A stretch of DNA of 64,000 nucleotides, taken from positions 22,754,001 to 22,818,000 of the forward strand of contig NC_065877.1 in NCBI RefSeq assembly GCF_933775445.1, read 5' to 3'. The notes beneath the pieces are model-generated. The model was not told the origin of the DNA, searched no databases, and worked only from the letters and a program-made list of their open reading frames with translations. The stretch's first letter is position 1; the number at the start of each line of letters is the position of its first letter. Below are positions 23,561 to 35,655 of this stretch, piece after piece. The DNA is from Argentina anserina. Its lineage: Eukaryota > Streptophyta > Magnoliopsida > Rosales > Rosaceae. Both the position numbers and the translations under genes were made by a program.

Positions 23561-26500
23561 ACTCACGCATGTAATGCTTCTTCCACAGTAATGGTTTCAA
23601 AGTCTAAACAACCAAATATGTTATTCCATAACTGGATTTAAAACTACAATCATGCAAACGTATTACAATGATGCATGTTTTGGCTAACGGTCCCTCTATT
23701 GAACGATTGATTATGAACCGTATAGTAAGTTTTACATGATTATGAACCGTTTGGTTAAGTTTTGTAAATGATAACGTTTGATTCATCAGGTATTTGTTAC
23801 ATGGTATCTCACCTGGAAGCAATTGATTGCTATTTCCATGCATGAAAGATCAGACATGTACACACTAGCTACTTTTTTACTCTTCCTTCTCTCTTGAATC
23901 TAGAGAGAGAGAGTATAACTCACTCCTGTTCTACTCCTTCCCTCTTGCCTTAATCTAGATAAATTTGGATGATAGGATCCGGCCAGATTTCGATTCCGGC
24001 TTGAGGGTCAGGGGAGTGTGATATTGTTCAGACTTCTAGTCCCCGTCTTTCATTTTGTGTTTTATTTCGCTGTTTGTTTTTCCCTTCCCTTCCACAGAAT
24101 CCGCCTTCAAATCCATACGGTTGCCAATGTTAATTTACACATCAGTCCTCCTCCAGTCCTCTCCTCTCATCTCTTCTCTTCATTTGTATCTTCAACCCAA
24201 TCCAGCGAGCGTTTCTTAAATAGAGCGAGTTCACCAATTCAAACTTTGTTTCGGCAATTCCAAAACGTTATTTATGTGGGGCCCGAAGACACACTAAGTC
24301 GAGGAAAACTCTCCGATGCTTCACGGCGGTACACCGTTTCATACCGAAGCGGAAAGACAGTCTAGAAACCGGGTATCAGGGTATCTCCGCAGTCGAATGT
24401 AATTTATCCGGCATGTGACTAATTCCTGACAGGACCCTTGTAAAATAGTTCCAACCCGGTAATCCGGCGCAACTTCTTAAATAACTATATGTTGCAAGTC
24501 AAGTCTCACGCCAGATACTCTTGAGATCAATAATCCACTCAAAGGTTTGAATAAGGTTTGCACCATCACTCAGCCTTATCAAACATTCAAAGCTTTATAC
24601 TGTTCTATCACTGGAAAATGCTAATCAGTACATGTATCTGTCGCACTTCCTACCCTTCCGAATGATTAAATCCAAAGGTGAAAAGTGGGTACATAATATC
24701 CTCATTCCATCAAATCAAACCCTCACGTTAACAAATAACAAGTGTTCAAGACCCTTCTCACAAAAAAAAAGAGAGCCAAAAATAAATAAATAAAATGGCA
24801 AAACAGAGGTATTTTAGAATACCTCATATGTATAGTTTTTGAGCGATCGGTAAGCATGCGAAACGATCGGTCAGAAGACTCAAAACAACCACGGCAACAA
24901 CATACCAGCTTTCGAACCCCTCCAGCTTGTGAAGAAGCCGAACGCCCTAACCACAGAGCTGAAGGGAAAGCCTGTGGTGCATCCTCGGTTCTGAATTCCT
25001 ATTAAATTTTACATATCCATGTTGGGCCCATCATTTTTATACCATTTCCATTTAATAATGCTCAGAAACATTACGATAATACGTGGCATGGATGGAAGAA
25101 CTCGATTCATTTATTTATCAACAAGTCTTATAGATATTTCTAAAGTTTTGAGTTGTGACTAACTAAACCTATACTTATAGTAACATTAATAAGTATAGGA
25201 GCGCAGCACCTTAATGTAGAAGGACGGAGACACAAGTAAAGCAAGAGGCTTCCCCCCAAAACTCACGTATCTGATGAGTTGAACCACACAATGACAGTTA
25301 TGACAAAATTCTCATAAAATACGCTAACGATTGAATTGCAACTATATCGAATTAGAGTGGCAATGAGGGTGTGCGTGGCCGCATGGGGGTGGAAGTCCAT
25401 TAAAAACAAGAACCAAAAGAATGAACGCAAATTAATCATGATCATTTCAGCATTGCCATATAAAGGTTGCAGACCGGGGCAAAACACTCACGTTAGCAGA
25501 TGCATGCAAATCGTAGTCCCTGCTCTTCTCACTTCTTACTATTGTCAAAGAGCCAAGATGCACCCCCTGAAGAACAGTGAAGTGAACACAACAGAGTTTT
25601 AAGTATGAAACAAAAGGTAACGAAGAATTCAGATTTCAGACTATGAGAACAGAAGATGCATTGGACTATATATATGTGCAAGTATATACATCTTTCCAAT
25701 CCTTGGTATCGGACTTGCATGTTAGGAAGTGTTGTAAAACCAGTGATATATTGCATATATAATTTAATAAGCTGAATTATAAATAATAATCAGAAACGAA
25801 GAACATGAAAAGAAATTCAACCAAAATACCGAACAATTGGTGATGGAAGAACTAGTCGAGACGTGTGTGATATCACACTGTTCTTAAGACGTTTACGCCT
25901 CCTCTACCGGTGCAAGGATGTTTGACGCTTGTCTCCCATGATATAACGATTAAACGATTCTAGGAAGTTGCACTACTAATTAGAATCTTCAACGAACTCG
26001 AAATGTACATCTTTCTATCACCAGAACAAAGCTACGAATTTTGAGAGTGGAAGAGGATTGTGTTTCGAATGAGATGATTTTACAATGAAAGGATGGTGGC
26101 TATTTATACTGTGAGGATTTGCAATAAGCAATTAATAAGATGACTGTTATAGAAATCAAAAGATCATAACATATATGAGTTACATATGTTACAAACATTG
26201 ATTTCAATTCTGTTATAATTCTCCATAACACACAATAACTCAATTGTTAGAAAAGAAGAATTTGAACAGTCAAGAGAATTTGAAAAGTCAAAACCGAATT
26301 TTCGGAAATGCAAAAAGAATCTGCGTTCCGACCATTAATTCGGTGTTGCATTCGTGTCCGCAAGTCGCACGGGCATACACGAGTTTCCCTTGTGACCTGA
26401 GATTTGCACCCCCCTGCGCGTGCGCGAGAGGGTATAATGGGCTTACACACTTTACAATCCATACACAATGGATTCTATATAAAGTCTTTTTAACACTTCT

Positions 26501-27079
26501 CTTTTCCAATGTGGGACAAACACATTTCTCTCATTCTAAGTAGCCATCTTTGAGTGACAATTTTTTATTCACCCACAAACCAAATTACACAACCAAACAT
26601 ATGATCTTGCAGCCCTCATTATGGAGAACTCAAATCTATGTTCATTTTTGATTAATTATAAGTTTAACTTAATTAAATTAATCAATTGAAATTTGGTTTT
26701 AAATAGTTTTCCCAACCATTTTTCAACAGGAAGAACCAAAATAATCACCAAACACATTATATGTCCATGGAAGATGTAACCAGGAATCTACACTGGCTGC
26801 TACATCAAATGCAAAATCATTATATTGTTCTTAAGATTCATAGAGGTAGAAAGCAGGAACAAGAACAAAGAAAAGAATGAATGCTGCGACGTACTTGAAG
26901 GTAGCAGAAATTCACAAGAAGTAGCAATACATGTGTCTCAGAAGAGCTTCACCATATGAAATGAAACTCATCACTTGGTTCAGACTAATTGGTTTCTTTA
27001 CTTAAGAAGGTAAACCTGCTAACCACAAGCTTAATACATGGCAACTTCATAAACATTGAAAGTTTAAGCAGAGGAGGTA
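23561..27079. other. Gene-poor region, nothing firmly identified
   Basis: No domain-bearing frame. A 115-codon frame at 24018-24365 and short frames at 25263-25756 and 26244-26543 lack recognisable features. A TATA-like motif on the minus strand (GTATAAATAG, about 26100-26109) and one on the plus strand (CTATATAAAG, about 26474-26483) could belong to eroded transposon promoters. I do not assign genes here. Confidence 0.25.
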
Positions 27080-29297
27080 GACAAATCAATGGTAAAGCGT
27101 TTTAGCTCCCCCGCTTATAAGCAATGCGTTTAGAAGTGTTTGGTAAATACAGGAACAGCCCGCTTCTGTAAGAAGCGTTGGCTTTTTCGGCCGATATGCA
27201 GAAGGAGGGAGACACCTCCTTTTAGAAGCCGATTCCTGGCTTCCGCGTTCTGGACTGTAGCGAATTTTAATGAATCTTTCGTAATTCCATTAGGTACCCC
27301 CATCCACTTCAAGTAATTACTCCACCCAACCTGACTGACTGATGCCGCCTCTGTCTTCTCCCTCAACTCGATCTCTCGCTCGGTTATCTTCGGAAGACGT
27401 TGTTCCTCATTCGGTGCCTCTTTTTGGGGATCAAATTGCTTTGAAAAATGAAGGTCTCAAGGTAATAGAAACAAGAAGTTTAATCTATTTTTGTGATCAT
27501 GATTTGGTGTCTTTTTGTACTTTTGTAGTGATTATTGTTGAAAGTTTCGATTTTGATGTTAATGGTTAGTGTATTATTATTGGGCAAAACACCATTGATT
27601 GTGGCTCTTACGATTCATGATTATACTATTGCCAAAAATTTGATTGAAGTAATTGAATTCCACTGATTGTGAATCTGCAGAATACTTGCTTAAACTTCAC
27701 TTCGGCCTTTCCTACACCTCGCGTCCTCTTTCTCTTCATCGAAGGTAAACTGTCTCTCATGTTTCATTCCAGATTACCTTATTGATTGAAGCACTCGGAA
27801 CCCACTTCACTAATTGTATGATCTTGCTTATTTAGGAAGATAAGTAAAATGGTTATGTACTTCTGTGTTTTCTAGGTTCCAATGATGATTGGTGGATCTA
27901 TGTGTAGGTAAATTTTGGGACTTTGTTTGTAGAAATGGATGAAGGAGGTGTAATTCACAGTTGTGTGATCAAGCTGGTTAGTTTTGTTGTTGCTAAAGTT
28001 GTTTGCTTTGTGAGAATTTGTTGCTTCATTCTATGTAGTATTGTGGTGAGGAATTGGAAAGTTGAGTTTGTGATGATGTCGATATGCAGAGAGAGGATTG
28101 TAAAAAGAGAAGGGACAAGGTTTATTTTAGATGTGGAATAGGTTTTGGAGGTTACTACCAAAAGGCCTGCTCTTAAGTTGTTGCAAAGAGTCAAAGAGCT
28201 CATTTATATTGTGCTTGAATGCCTGGCGGAGCGCACCCTTGCTGAACGTTATCATGTTATGATGTCGGTGGTGATGGTTACGATTATAGGAGTATGTGTC
28301 TGTTTTATGCTTATATAGAGATGTTTGTGATGTTTGTGATTTATATGTGTTTGTTGTCTTATTTCAGTTATCTATGTACTTGTTTGATATTTGCAATATT
28401 CTTGGATAAGAATCTGACTATAGTTGATAAGAAAGTCTCAGTTTTGCTAGCATTATATTGTTCAAACTTCCTTATGTTAATCTTTACTTCAATGGTTAAA
28501 GAAAGAAGAATGATTAAATATATAGTATTATGTGTTTTGCACTTTTGCTCACTATTATGGTAGAATACTGGTTTATAGCCCTTCAGTCAGTAACTTATTT
28601 TAAGTATGTGAAAATCTTGGAAGTCGTTGAATGCCATTTATAATTTTCTGGAGTCATGGTAATGTCTGCCACAAATATTGAAAAGAAAGAAGGAAAACAA
28701 ATCTTCTTCTTTTTTTAAATATCAATTCTTCCCTTTTTCATGTCTTTTGTCCTATGAATTTTATTTCCATCATAATTTCTGACATTGATGAGTTTCCCTT
28801 CTTCAAACTACTATCCTTGGCTGCTGTTTGAGAGTTTGGCCTTTGGACCTCTATGATATCGTGCTTTATTGAATTTTTTTTTGATTTAGTACTCATCTAC
28901 ATAAACAAAATATGTTCTGGGTTTATTTTTTCTCATATAAATAAAGAAATACAACAAAAAATTATGCTTTGATGCCACTAATTTGGGAACATCATGCCAT
29001 ATTAGATCAATAGCTCTTTCTCTCTTTCACCAAATGTGAGCATAATTTAATACTATTCTTGGATGGTTTCTTGTTGCCTAATGCTTTACTCTTCTAGTTT
29101 TCAAGACTGGTTGGAAATGATGGGGTGAAATATCCTATGGAGGATATGAATGTGTTAAACGTTCCAAGGCTGCTGAGTTTCTGGTAAATAAACTCATATC
29201 CCTTAATACTGTATCATTGTGATTCCTTTCAGCAAATGTATGTTGTTGACTCGTTTTACATGTTCAGCAGGATTGCCCTTTCTTCTCTTTCTCATGC
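27080..29297. other. Unassigned region, possible eroded gene or transposon
   Basis: A frame starting at 27342 (MPPLSSPSTRSLARLSSEDV) runs about 40 codons into a GTAATAG splice-donor-like site. A short segment near 29103-29182, ending in a GTAAAT donor look-alike, reads ISYGGYECVKRSKAAEFL. These could be exons of a broken host gene, but I recognise neither and cannot connect them. The rest is AT-rich. Confidence 0.25.
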
Positions 29298-29533
29298 TGT
29301 CACGACCCGGACCGCTCCGCCGTAACACGATATTGCCGCTTTGAGCATAGCCCTCACAGTTTTGTTTTTTGGAGCTCAGAAGCACCTTCCAAGTGGGCCA
29401 AGCATGCTTAACTTCGGAGTTCTCCTCTCCTACGAAGCCGTTAAGCCCCCAAAAGACCTCGCGTTAGATAGAGGTGGGCATGTACATATAAGACGCATCA
29501 CACCCTCTCCGTTGGCCGATGTGGGATATTACA
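29298..29533 (-). repeat. Cassandra 3' LTR with deletion in the 5S domain
   Basis: 236 bases, against 262 for the solo copy at 32579-32840. The missing ~26 bases lie in the 5S-like part and include the GGATGGGTGACC motif that corresponds to 5S box C. The deletion endpoints share the short motif TGGG, which fits a replication-slip or end-joining event. Confidence 0.8.
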
Positions 29534-29591
29534 ATCCACCCCCCTTGGGAGTCCGACGCCCTCGTCGCCACACTCGCACCACACGGCAGAG

Positions 29592-29605
29592 TGGCTCTGA
29601 TACCA
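29592..29605 (-). other. Cassandra primer binding site (initiator tRNA-Met)
   Basis: Minus-strand TGGTATCAGAGCCA, complementary to the 3' end of initiator tRNA-Met, directly after the 5' LTR. This is the usual primer for minus-strand DNA synthesis in this family. Confidence 0.85.
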
Positions 29606-29788
29606 AATTTCACGACCCGGACCGCTCCGCCGTAACACGATATTGTCCGCTTTGGGCATAGCCCTCACGGTTTTGTTTTTAGGAGCTCAGAAACACCTTC
29701 CCAGTGGGTCACCCATCCTGGGATTGCCCTGGGCCAAACATGCTTAACTTCGGAGTTCTCCTAACCTACGAAGCCGTTGTGCCCCCAA

Positions 29789-30869
29789 CAATGGATAAAT
29801 TTCACGATGAGAGCGATTCTTTAATTGTTGCTTGCAGAGTAGTTGTTTTGGCCGAATGCGTTGGCCTTGAGAGTTCTGAATGAAAGTAAAGAAACAACTG
29901 TTTAGAGTGGTGGTGTAGCGATCATTTTGGGTTAGTTTTGAGGAGATGGTGGACCTAATATCGGGCTCTGTTGAAGTAATTACTAAACTTGTTAGTACTA
30001 CAACGGTGAGGGAAACCAATACTTTAGATGATGTCACTGGGGCGTTTGTGTGGGATCGTGTGTCATGCATTTGAGGCATGTATGAACCAGGGGGTAAAAT
30101 ATATCACAGTTGTGGTCATGATGGATTTTGCGCTGTAAAGTTCACCTAATTTTCACGTTCCACCGTTGGGGGATAAAGACCTTTTTGTCTAACCGCAAAG
30201 TGTGGCCTACCACTCATGGAAGCAGGAAGTTGTAATAAATTTTTGACGGTAAGTTTGGGTGAGGGTGGAAGGAAGGATGCGTGATGCGTCACTTTTGTGG
30301 TGGCGGTAGAGGTTCCCTACAGCCTTGTGCGTATTTTAGTCGATTCTCGGGTGAACCATTTGAGAATAATTTTTAGTCTGAGGTGGTGTTCGTGGACTCG
30401 ATGAGTTAAGGTTTGTGTCGTGTTGCCGTTACCAATAAGGTGTTTGGGTGGGCTTCATGTACGACAAGTTTTATGATTTATAAAAGATAATCATGAACAG
30501 ACATTGTTTTGTGGATTAGAAGGAATGATAAGTTCATGGTTCTAACGATGTATTGAGGTGAAGTCATGAAGGTACTATTGTGGATAAAGTATGATTTCGT
30601 TGAAAACCAATGTGTGTGTTATAAGTAGTAGGCATGTGTTAATCATTGGTTTGACCCATGTTAGGGGTCGAGAGTTTTGACCATGCGTGGTAGTGGGGAC
30701 TAGCTCACGACGCGAGTATTGTTTATTAAATCGCAAGGGAGTGGTGAACTAGACAAAAGGGTATGTTGACGCCTCTATGCCAAAAACATCATTATAGTTT
30801 GGGTGACTCACATGAGGCTGTTAATGTTAGAACATGTGACAGATTGTCTGTTTGGAAGAAGTTGAGGCA
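29789..30869. other. Eroded retroelement interior (probable)
   Basis: No open frame of note. Around 30096-30140 one frame reads HSCGHDGFC, which might be a decayed zinc knuckle of gag. Given the gypsy pol remnant directly downstream, this stretch is probably the decayed and deleted interior of that element; this is inference. Confidence 0.3.
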
Positions 30870-31601
30870 ATGGAAGATATGCTGAGAGCTTATTTGCTGG
30901 ATATTATAGGTAGCTGGGAAGATCATTTGAGGATCGATTGAGTTGCTTACAACAACAGTTACCATTCTAACATCGGCATGGCACCCTATGAAGCTCTTTA
31001 TGGTAGACCATGTCGATCACCGATCTGTTGGGCTGAAGTTGGTGATAAGGCATTGATGGGTCCAGAGGTGGTTCAAGAAACCACGGAGAAGATCTCAATC
31101 ATTCGAGATAGAATCCGGACCGCTCAGAGTAGACAGAAGAGCTATACGGACTTAAAGAGGAGACATGTGGAATTTGAGATCGGCGATCATGTGTTCTTGA
31201 AAGTTTCACCTATGAGGGGTGTAGTGAGATTTGGCAAAAAAGGAAAGTTGGCTCCGAGGTATGTTGGGCCCTTTGACATTCTCGAGAAGGTGGGAGAACT
31301 AGCATATCGACTCGCCTTGCCTACTAGCATGTCGGGCGTTCACAACGTCTTCCACATTTCCATGTTGAGGAAGTATGTACCAGATGAGTCACATATGATT
31401 GACCATAACACTATTGAAGTGAAGGAAAATGCCACATTTATTGTTGAGCCGGTTCGTATTCTGGATAGATCCACGAAGAAGCTTCGAAGGAAAGAAGTAG
31501 AGCTAGTCAAGGTGTTGTGGAGTCACCATGATGAGGTTGATGCATCTTGGGAGCTAGAGTCGGACATGATGACCCGATATCCACAGTTGTTTGTTGAGTG
31601 A
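30870..31601 (+). pseudogene. Ty3/gypsy chromovirus-type pol remnant (integrase C-terminus with chromodomain-like tail)
   Basis: Open from 30978 to 31601 (207 codons), with recognisable but broken sequence from about 30870 (MEDMLRAYLL..., then an in-frame TGA before VAYNNSYHSNIGMAPYEALY). Motifs: MAPYEALYGRPCRSPICWAE of the integrase C-terminal core, then GDHVFLKVSPMRGVVRFGKK and GKLAPRYVGPF, the GPY/F module, and a final chromodomain-like segment VLWSHHDEVDASWE. This is the 3' end of the polyprotein of a Del/Tekay-like chromovirus (lineage by motif memory). The upstream gag, protease, RT and RNase H are missing. The frame stops 40 bases before the LTR at 31642, with a polypurine tract (ACGGGAGTAGA) just before it. 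Confidence 0.85.
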
Positions 31602-31641
31602 ACTTGAATTTCGGGACGAAATTCCTTTAACGGGAGTAGAT

Positions 31642-32575
31642 TGTAATAACCCAAGTTTTCGGAACGTTTAAATTGAATAAACGTTACGTTTCCGAACGAA
31701 TATATATCGAATTTTATTCCGTCGCTCGTTTGCGAAAACTTTCTTCATGAAAGTTGTAGGGCTCGTCGATACGAGTTCGTGGAGATGTGACGCGTTCTAA
31801 TCGGATTTCGGACGTGAAAGTTATTAACGACGGAAGTTAGTTTCCGATTTGGAAAATAGTATAAAAGGAAAAATTGAGGGATTAGGGTTTCCATTTTCGG
31901 AAACCCTTCACCCCCCTCCTTTTTTCTTTTTTCTCTCTTCTCTCTCGTTCTCTCCCCGATCACCCTCTCTCCCTCACTCTCGAAACCACACCGGCGATCT
32001 CCGCCTCCAGGCCGCCGTGCCTCTCACCGTCAACTCCGTGAGCACCGTAGGGACCTCCGCAGTCGACCCCTAGCCCGGTGTACCACACCTCGCCGCCGCA
32101 ACCATCCTCACGACAGATCAGAGCACGGGGGGCTGCCTCCGCCGAGCTCCTTCGTCGATGCATGCTATGGCAAGTACGCCTCCACCCTCCCCATCTCTGG
32201 AGCCCTCTACGACGGAGGTCGAACCTGAAGTCGTCGCGCGCCCATATCTCTGCTCGATCCATGATGCCGGCTCCTCAAGCTCTCCCGACGACGATTCAAG
32301 GGCTCCACCGTGAAATTTTAGGTATGAATTGGATGCGATTGATGTTAGTATGTGATTGTGTATTGATTTTGGTGGATTTTGGGTTGGAATTGTGGAGATC
32401 AGAGGAGGATTATATGAAGGGGAATACCGCCGCCTTAGGCGGTGCGTGAGATAGCGTGGAGGAGGTGAGGAACGACGTGATGCTGCAGGAAGGTAGAGAA
32501 GAGGGAGAGGAGAAGGAATTGGGCGGCGGTGGCGTGCTACGCGCCGGCCGTAGGATCGGTGCGTGTGCCCCATGC
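31642..32575 (+). repeat. Truncated 3' LTR of the gypsy element
   Basis: Starts TGTAATAACCC right after the polypurine tract. It is the same sequence, reverse-complemented, as 34720-35655, including GTTGTAGGGCTCGTCGATAC and TATAAAAGGAAAAATTGAGG. It breaks off at about 32575, where a solo Cassandra LTR follows, so roughly the last two thirds of a ~2.8 kb LTR are missing. Confidence 0.8.
31860..31867 (+). promoter_or_regulatory. TATA box of gypsy LTR (plus copy)
   Basis: TATAAAAG about 220 bases into the LTR, conserved in the opposite-strand copy at 35430-35437. It is followed by the C/T-rich leader of the LTR. Confidence 0.55.
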
Positions 32576-32578
32576 AAA

Positions 32579-32840
32579 TGTCATGACCCGGACCGCTCCG
32601 TCGTTACACGATATTGTCCACTTTGGGCATACCCTTCACGATTTTGTTTTTGGGAGCTCAGAAGCACCTTCCCAGTGGGTCACCCATCCTGGGATTCCCC
32701 TGGGCCAAGAATGCTTAACTTCGGAGTTCTCATCTCCTCCGAAGCCGTTGTGCCCCCAAAAGACCTCGCATAAGATAGAGGTGGGTATGTACATATAAGA
32801 CGCATCACCCCCTCTCCGTTGGCCGATGTGGGATATTACA
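32579..32840 (-). repeat. Solo LTR of Cassandra
   Basis: 262 bases, minus orientation, starting TGTAATATCCC at 32840 and ending GGGTCATGACA at 32579, with the complete 5S-like domain including GGATGGGTGACC. Flanks (GCAAA and ATTTT) do not form a clear 5-bp duplication, so recombination rather than simple solo-LTR formation is possible. It sits exactly between the two opposed gypsy LTRs. Confidence 0.85.
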
Positions 32841-33556
32841 ATTTTGTGTAACGGCCTTAAAATTTCGAGTTTAAAAACTCAAAATTTCAAATTCGTTAAG
32901 CACCAAAACAATCTCAACGAATCGAAATCATTTTAAATGCCACATCGGATCATCTCTTAGTTCAAAATACAACTCAGTCAAACCGATTGTTACAAACCAA
33001 ATTATAATTCAACATTATAACAAATGAAAATGTATAATCCTCACAACAACCTCACAAGATAGTCACACTAAATCCTCACATAAGTTGGAGGTAAATAACT
33101 TCAAGTTCTCTGAGCGGTCCGTTAATTCCCGTAAATCTACACCTGCGGAGTTATCCACTACACAATCGAATTGGTGCACCGTGATTGTAAAAACAAACCC
33201 GGTAAGCTTTACAGCTCGTATGAGTAAAATGAAAATATAACTCGCATAAAAATATATACGAAAATCCACAAATCAAACAAATATAAATGCACTCATGAGT
33301 CAATTAAGCAACCCTTCTGGTTACCCAAATGCATTTATAATACGGGTACTAAAGAACGCTGGTACACATCTGTTACCCCTCTCGTAGTACACCGCCGATA
33401 TTGGGTAACCACCTGCTACCCAACATCAAACAATATGAGTACTCATGAGCAGATAACCACCCGTTACCTCTCATGCAGTACTCCGGCAGACAGACTAGAG
33501 CTCTAACTGTATCGTAACTTTCGCCCGGCCAAAGGCTAGGTTCCGACTTGCCAAAC

Positions 33557-33890
33557 ACGTACAATAATCTCACATCATATTGTACCAAAAATCAAGTCCG
33601 AAGACAAGTCAACATTCTAACAATCTCCATGTTAAAATCACGTACAATAATCACACATCATATTGTACAATTCAAAATTACATGCTCGTTATAATCACGA
33701 TAAAATCATAACAGTATAATATATAGCAAACTATATATATTTGTACTTATTTACCATTTATACAATATATATATATATAATTCACTATATCCTATACATG
33801 TCATATTTCATAAACACGTCCGAAGACAAAACGTTTTAACAACTCCATGTTAAAATCACGTACAATAATCTCACATCATATTGTACAATT
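33557..33890. repeat. Three dispersed copies of a palindrome-bearing short repeat in the LTR
   Basis: The motif beginning ACGTACAATAATC and ending CATATTGTAC occurs near 33557, 33641 and 33859. Each copy has an 8-base inverted repeat, GTACAATA...TATTGTAC, around an ~11-base loop. The two later copies also share flanking CCGAAGACAA and CCATGTTAAAATC, so they come from a longer internal duplication. Confidence 0.65.
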
Positions 33891-34133
33891 CAAATCACAT
33901 GCTCAATATAATTCTCGTCATCGAAATGACCTATTCACAATGAATTCATAACAGTATATAATATAACAAACTATATATATATGTACTTATTTACCATTTA
34001 TACAAATATATATACATTCCACTATATCATATAGATCTCATATTTCAATATTTAAAACTCTTGCAAAAATCTTGAATTCACCGCAAGGGTAGATTTGTAA
34101 ATATGTGAGATTTTACTCACCTTATCGACTCGA

Positions 34134-34277
34134 GCGTAATTCCACAATTTCCGAAGATAAATCATTTCCTTGATTTATTGATCACCTTGAAAAGATAAGA
34201 AAGAATGCGTAATTCCACAATTTCCGAAGATAAATCATTTCCTTGATTTATTGATCATCTTGAAAAGATAAGAAATA
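34134..34277. repeat. 72-bp tandem duplication inside the LTR
   Basis: Two adjacent near-identical copies starting CGTAATTCCACAATTTCC at about 34135 and 34207, differing at only a few bases. A second small duplication of the TTTACATTTACC/CGTACGTAAAATAAA type follows at about 34590-34640. Confidence 0.75.
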
Positions 34278-35429
34278 ATTTAGAAACGTTTCGTAAACCT
34301 TTAAATGCCGAAACAGTAATAATATGTTACTGTTCAGCAAATTCTGGTGTTACGAATTTACAGTTCACCGAGTACTATTCACTGCATACTATTCATGTAT
34401 TTACTATTCACATATTTTTGTATAAATACTCATCCAATACGTATTCCTGTACGAGTACACACTGTTTACGTATTTTTGTACGTATAAATACTATTCAAAT
34501 GTACGTATTGTCTCAGTAAATAATAATTACTGAATTACCCTTTATAAATTACTTTTTACATTTACTGAAAGTAATTTATATTTACATTTACCATACGTAA
34601 AATAAATTTACATTTACCGTACGTAAAATAAATTTACATTTTTACCCCTTCAGAAACACTGTTCACGCGCAGCCGTACGTGGCGGCGCGTGGGGTACACG
34701 CGCCATTCACTGTGGCAGCGCGTGGGGCACACGCGCGGAGCCTAGGGCCGTCGCGTAGCACGCCACCGCCGCCCAATTCCTTCTCCTCTCCCTCTTCTCT
34801 ACCTTCCTGCAGCATCACGCCGCTCCTCACCTCCTCCACGCTACCTCACGCACCGCCTAAGGCGGCGGTATCCCCCTTCATCTAATCCTTCTCTGATCTC
34901 CACAATTCCAACCCAAAATCTACCAAAATCAATACACAATCACATACTAACATCAATCGCATCCAATTCATACCTAAAATTTCACGTTGGAACCCTTGAA
35001 TCGTCGTCGGGAGAGCTTGAGGAGTCGGCATCGTTGATCGAGCAGAGATGTGGGCGCGCGGCGACTTCAGGTTCGACCATCGTCGTATAGGGCTCCAGAG
35101 ATGGGGAGGGTGGAGGCGTACTTGCCATAGCATGCATCGACGAAGGAGCTCGGCGGAGGCAGCCCCCCCGTGCCCTGATCTATCGTGAGGATGGTTGCGG
35201 CGGCGAGGTGTGGTGCACCGGGCTAGGGGTCGACTGCGGAGGTCCCTGCGGTGCTCTCGGAGTTGGCGGTGAGAGGCACGGTGGCTTGGAGGCGGAGATC
35301 GCCGGTGTGGTTTCGAGAGTGAAGGAGAGAGGGCGATCGGGGAGAGAACGAGAGAGAAGAGAGAAAAAAGAAAAAAGGAGGCGGTTTGAAGGGTTTCCGA
35401 AAATGGAAACCCTAATCCCTCAATTTTTC

Positions 35430-35437
35430 CTTTTATA
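35430..35437 (-). promoter_or_regulatory. TATA box of the solo gypsy LTR
   Basis: Minus-strand TATAAAAG, the counterpart of the motif at 31860-31867 in the opposed LTR. Confidence 0.55.
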
Positions 35438-35655
35438 CTATTTTCCAAATCGGAAACTGACTTTCGTCGTTAATAACTTTCACGCCTGACGTCCGATTCG
35501 AACGCGTCACATATCCACGAACTCGTATCGACGAGCCCTACAACTTTCATGAAGGAAGTTTTCACAAATGAGCGACGGAATACAATTCGATATATATTCG
35601 TTCGAAAACGTAACATTTATTCAATTTAAACGTTCCGAAAACTAGGGTTATTACA

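Larger units (their letters stand above)
29298..29788 (-). mobile_element. Cassandra TRIM retrotransposon, 5' LTR truncated
   Basis: Terminal-repeat retrotransposon in miniature whose LTR contains a 5S-rRNA-like sequence (on the minus strand AACTCCGAAGTTAAGC, matching the 5S internal control region). Read on the minus strand: the 5' LTR lies at 29608-29788, the primer binding site at 29592-29605, a short internal region follows, then a purine tract near 29534-29545, and the 3' LTR at 29298-29533, starting TGTAATATCCC and ending GGGTCGTGACA. There is no coding capacity, as expected. The 5' LTR lacks its first ~75 bases and breaks off into unrelated sequence at 29788, so no target duplication can be seen. 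Confidence 0.88.
32847..35655 (-). repeat. 2.8 kb solo LTR of the gypsy family
   Basis: On the minus strand it starts TGTAATAACCC at 35655 and ends GGCCGTTACA at 32847, so it has TG...CA ends and a length of about 2809 bases. No polypurine tract precedes it and no primer binding site follows, so it is a solo LTR. Flanking 5-mers (TTTTG and CATGC) do not match. Its first ~935 bases are an inverted copy of 31642-32575. It contains a 188-codon open frame (34882-35448, minus) that starts just after the TATA box, plus internal short repeats. Confidence 0.75.

Noticed and set aside
24018..24365. 115-codon plus-strand frame
   Set aside because: The hydrophobic start looks signal-like, but the rest shows no family resemblance and no intron or homologous neighbour; not enough to call a gene.
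29298..32840. Genuine 5S rRNA genes
   Set aside because: Only the internal control-like part resembles 5S rRNA; it is embedded in LTRs with primer site and purine tract, which identifies Cassandra.
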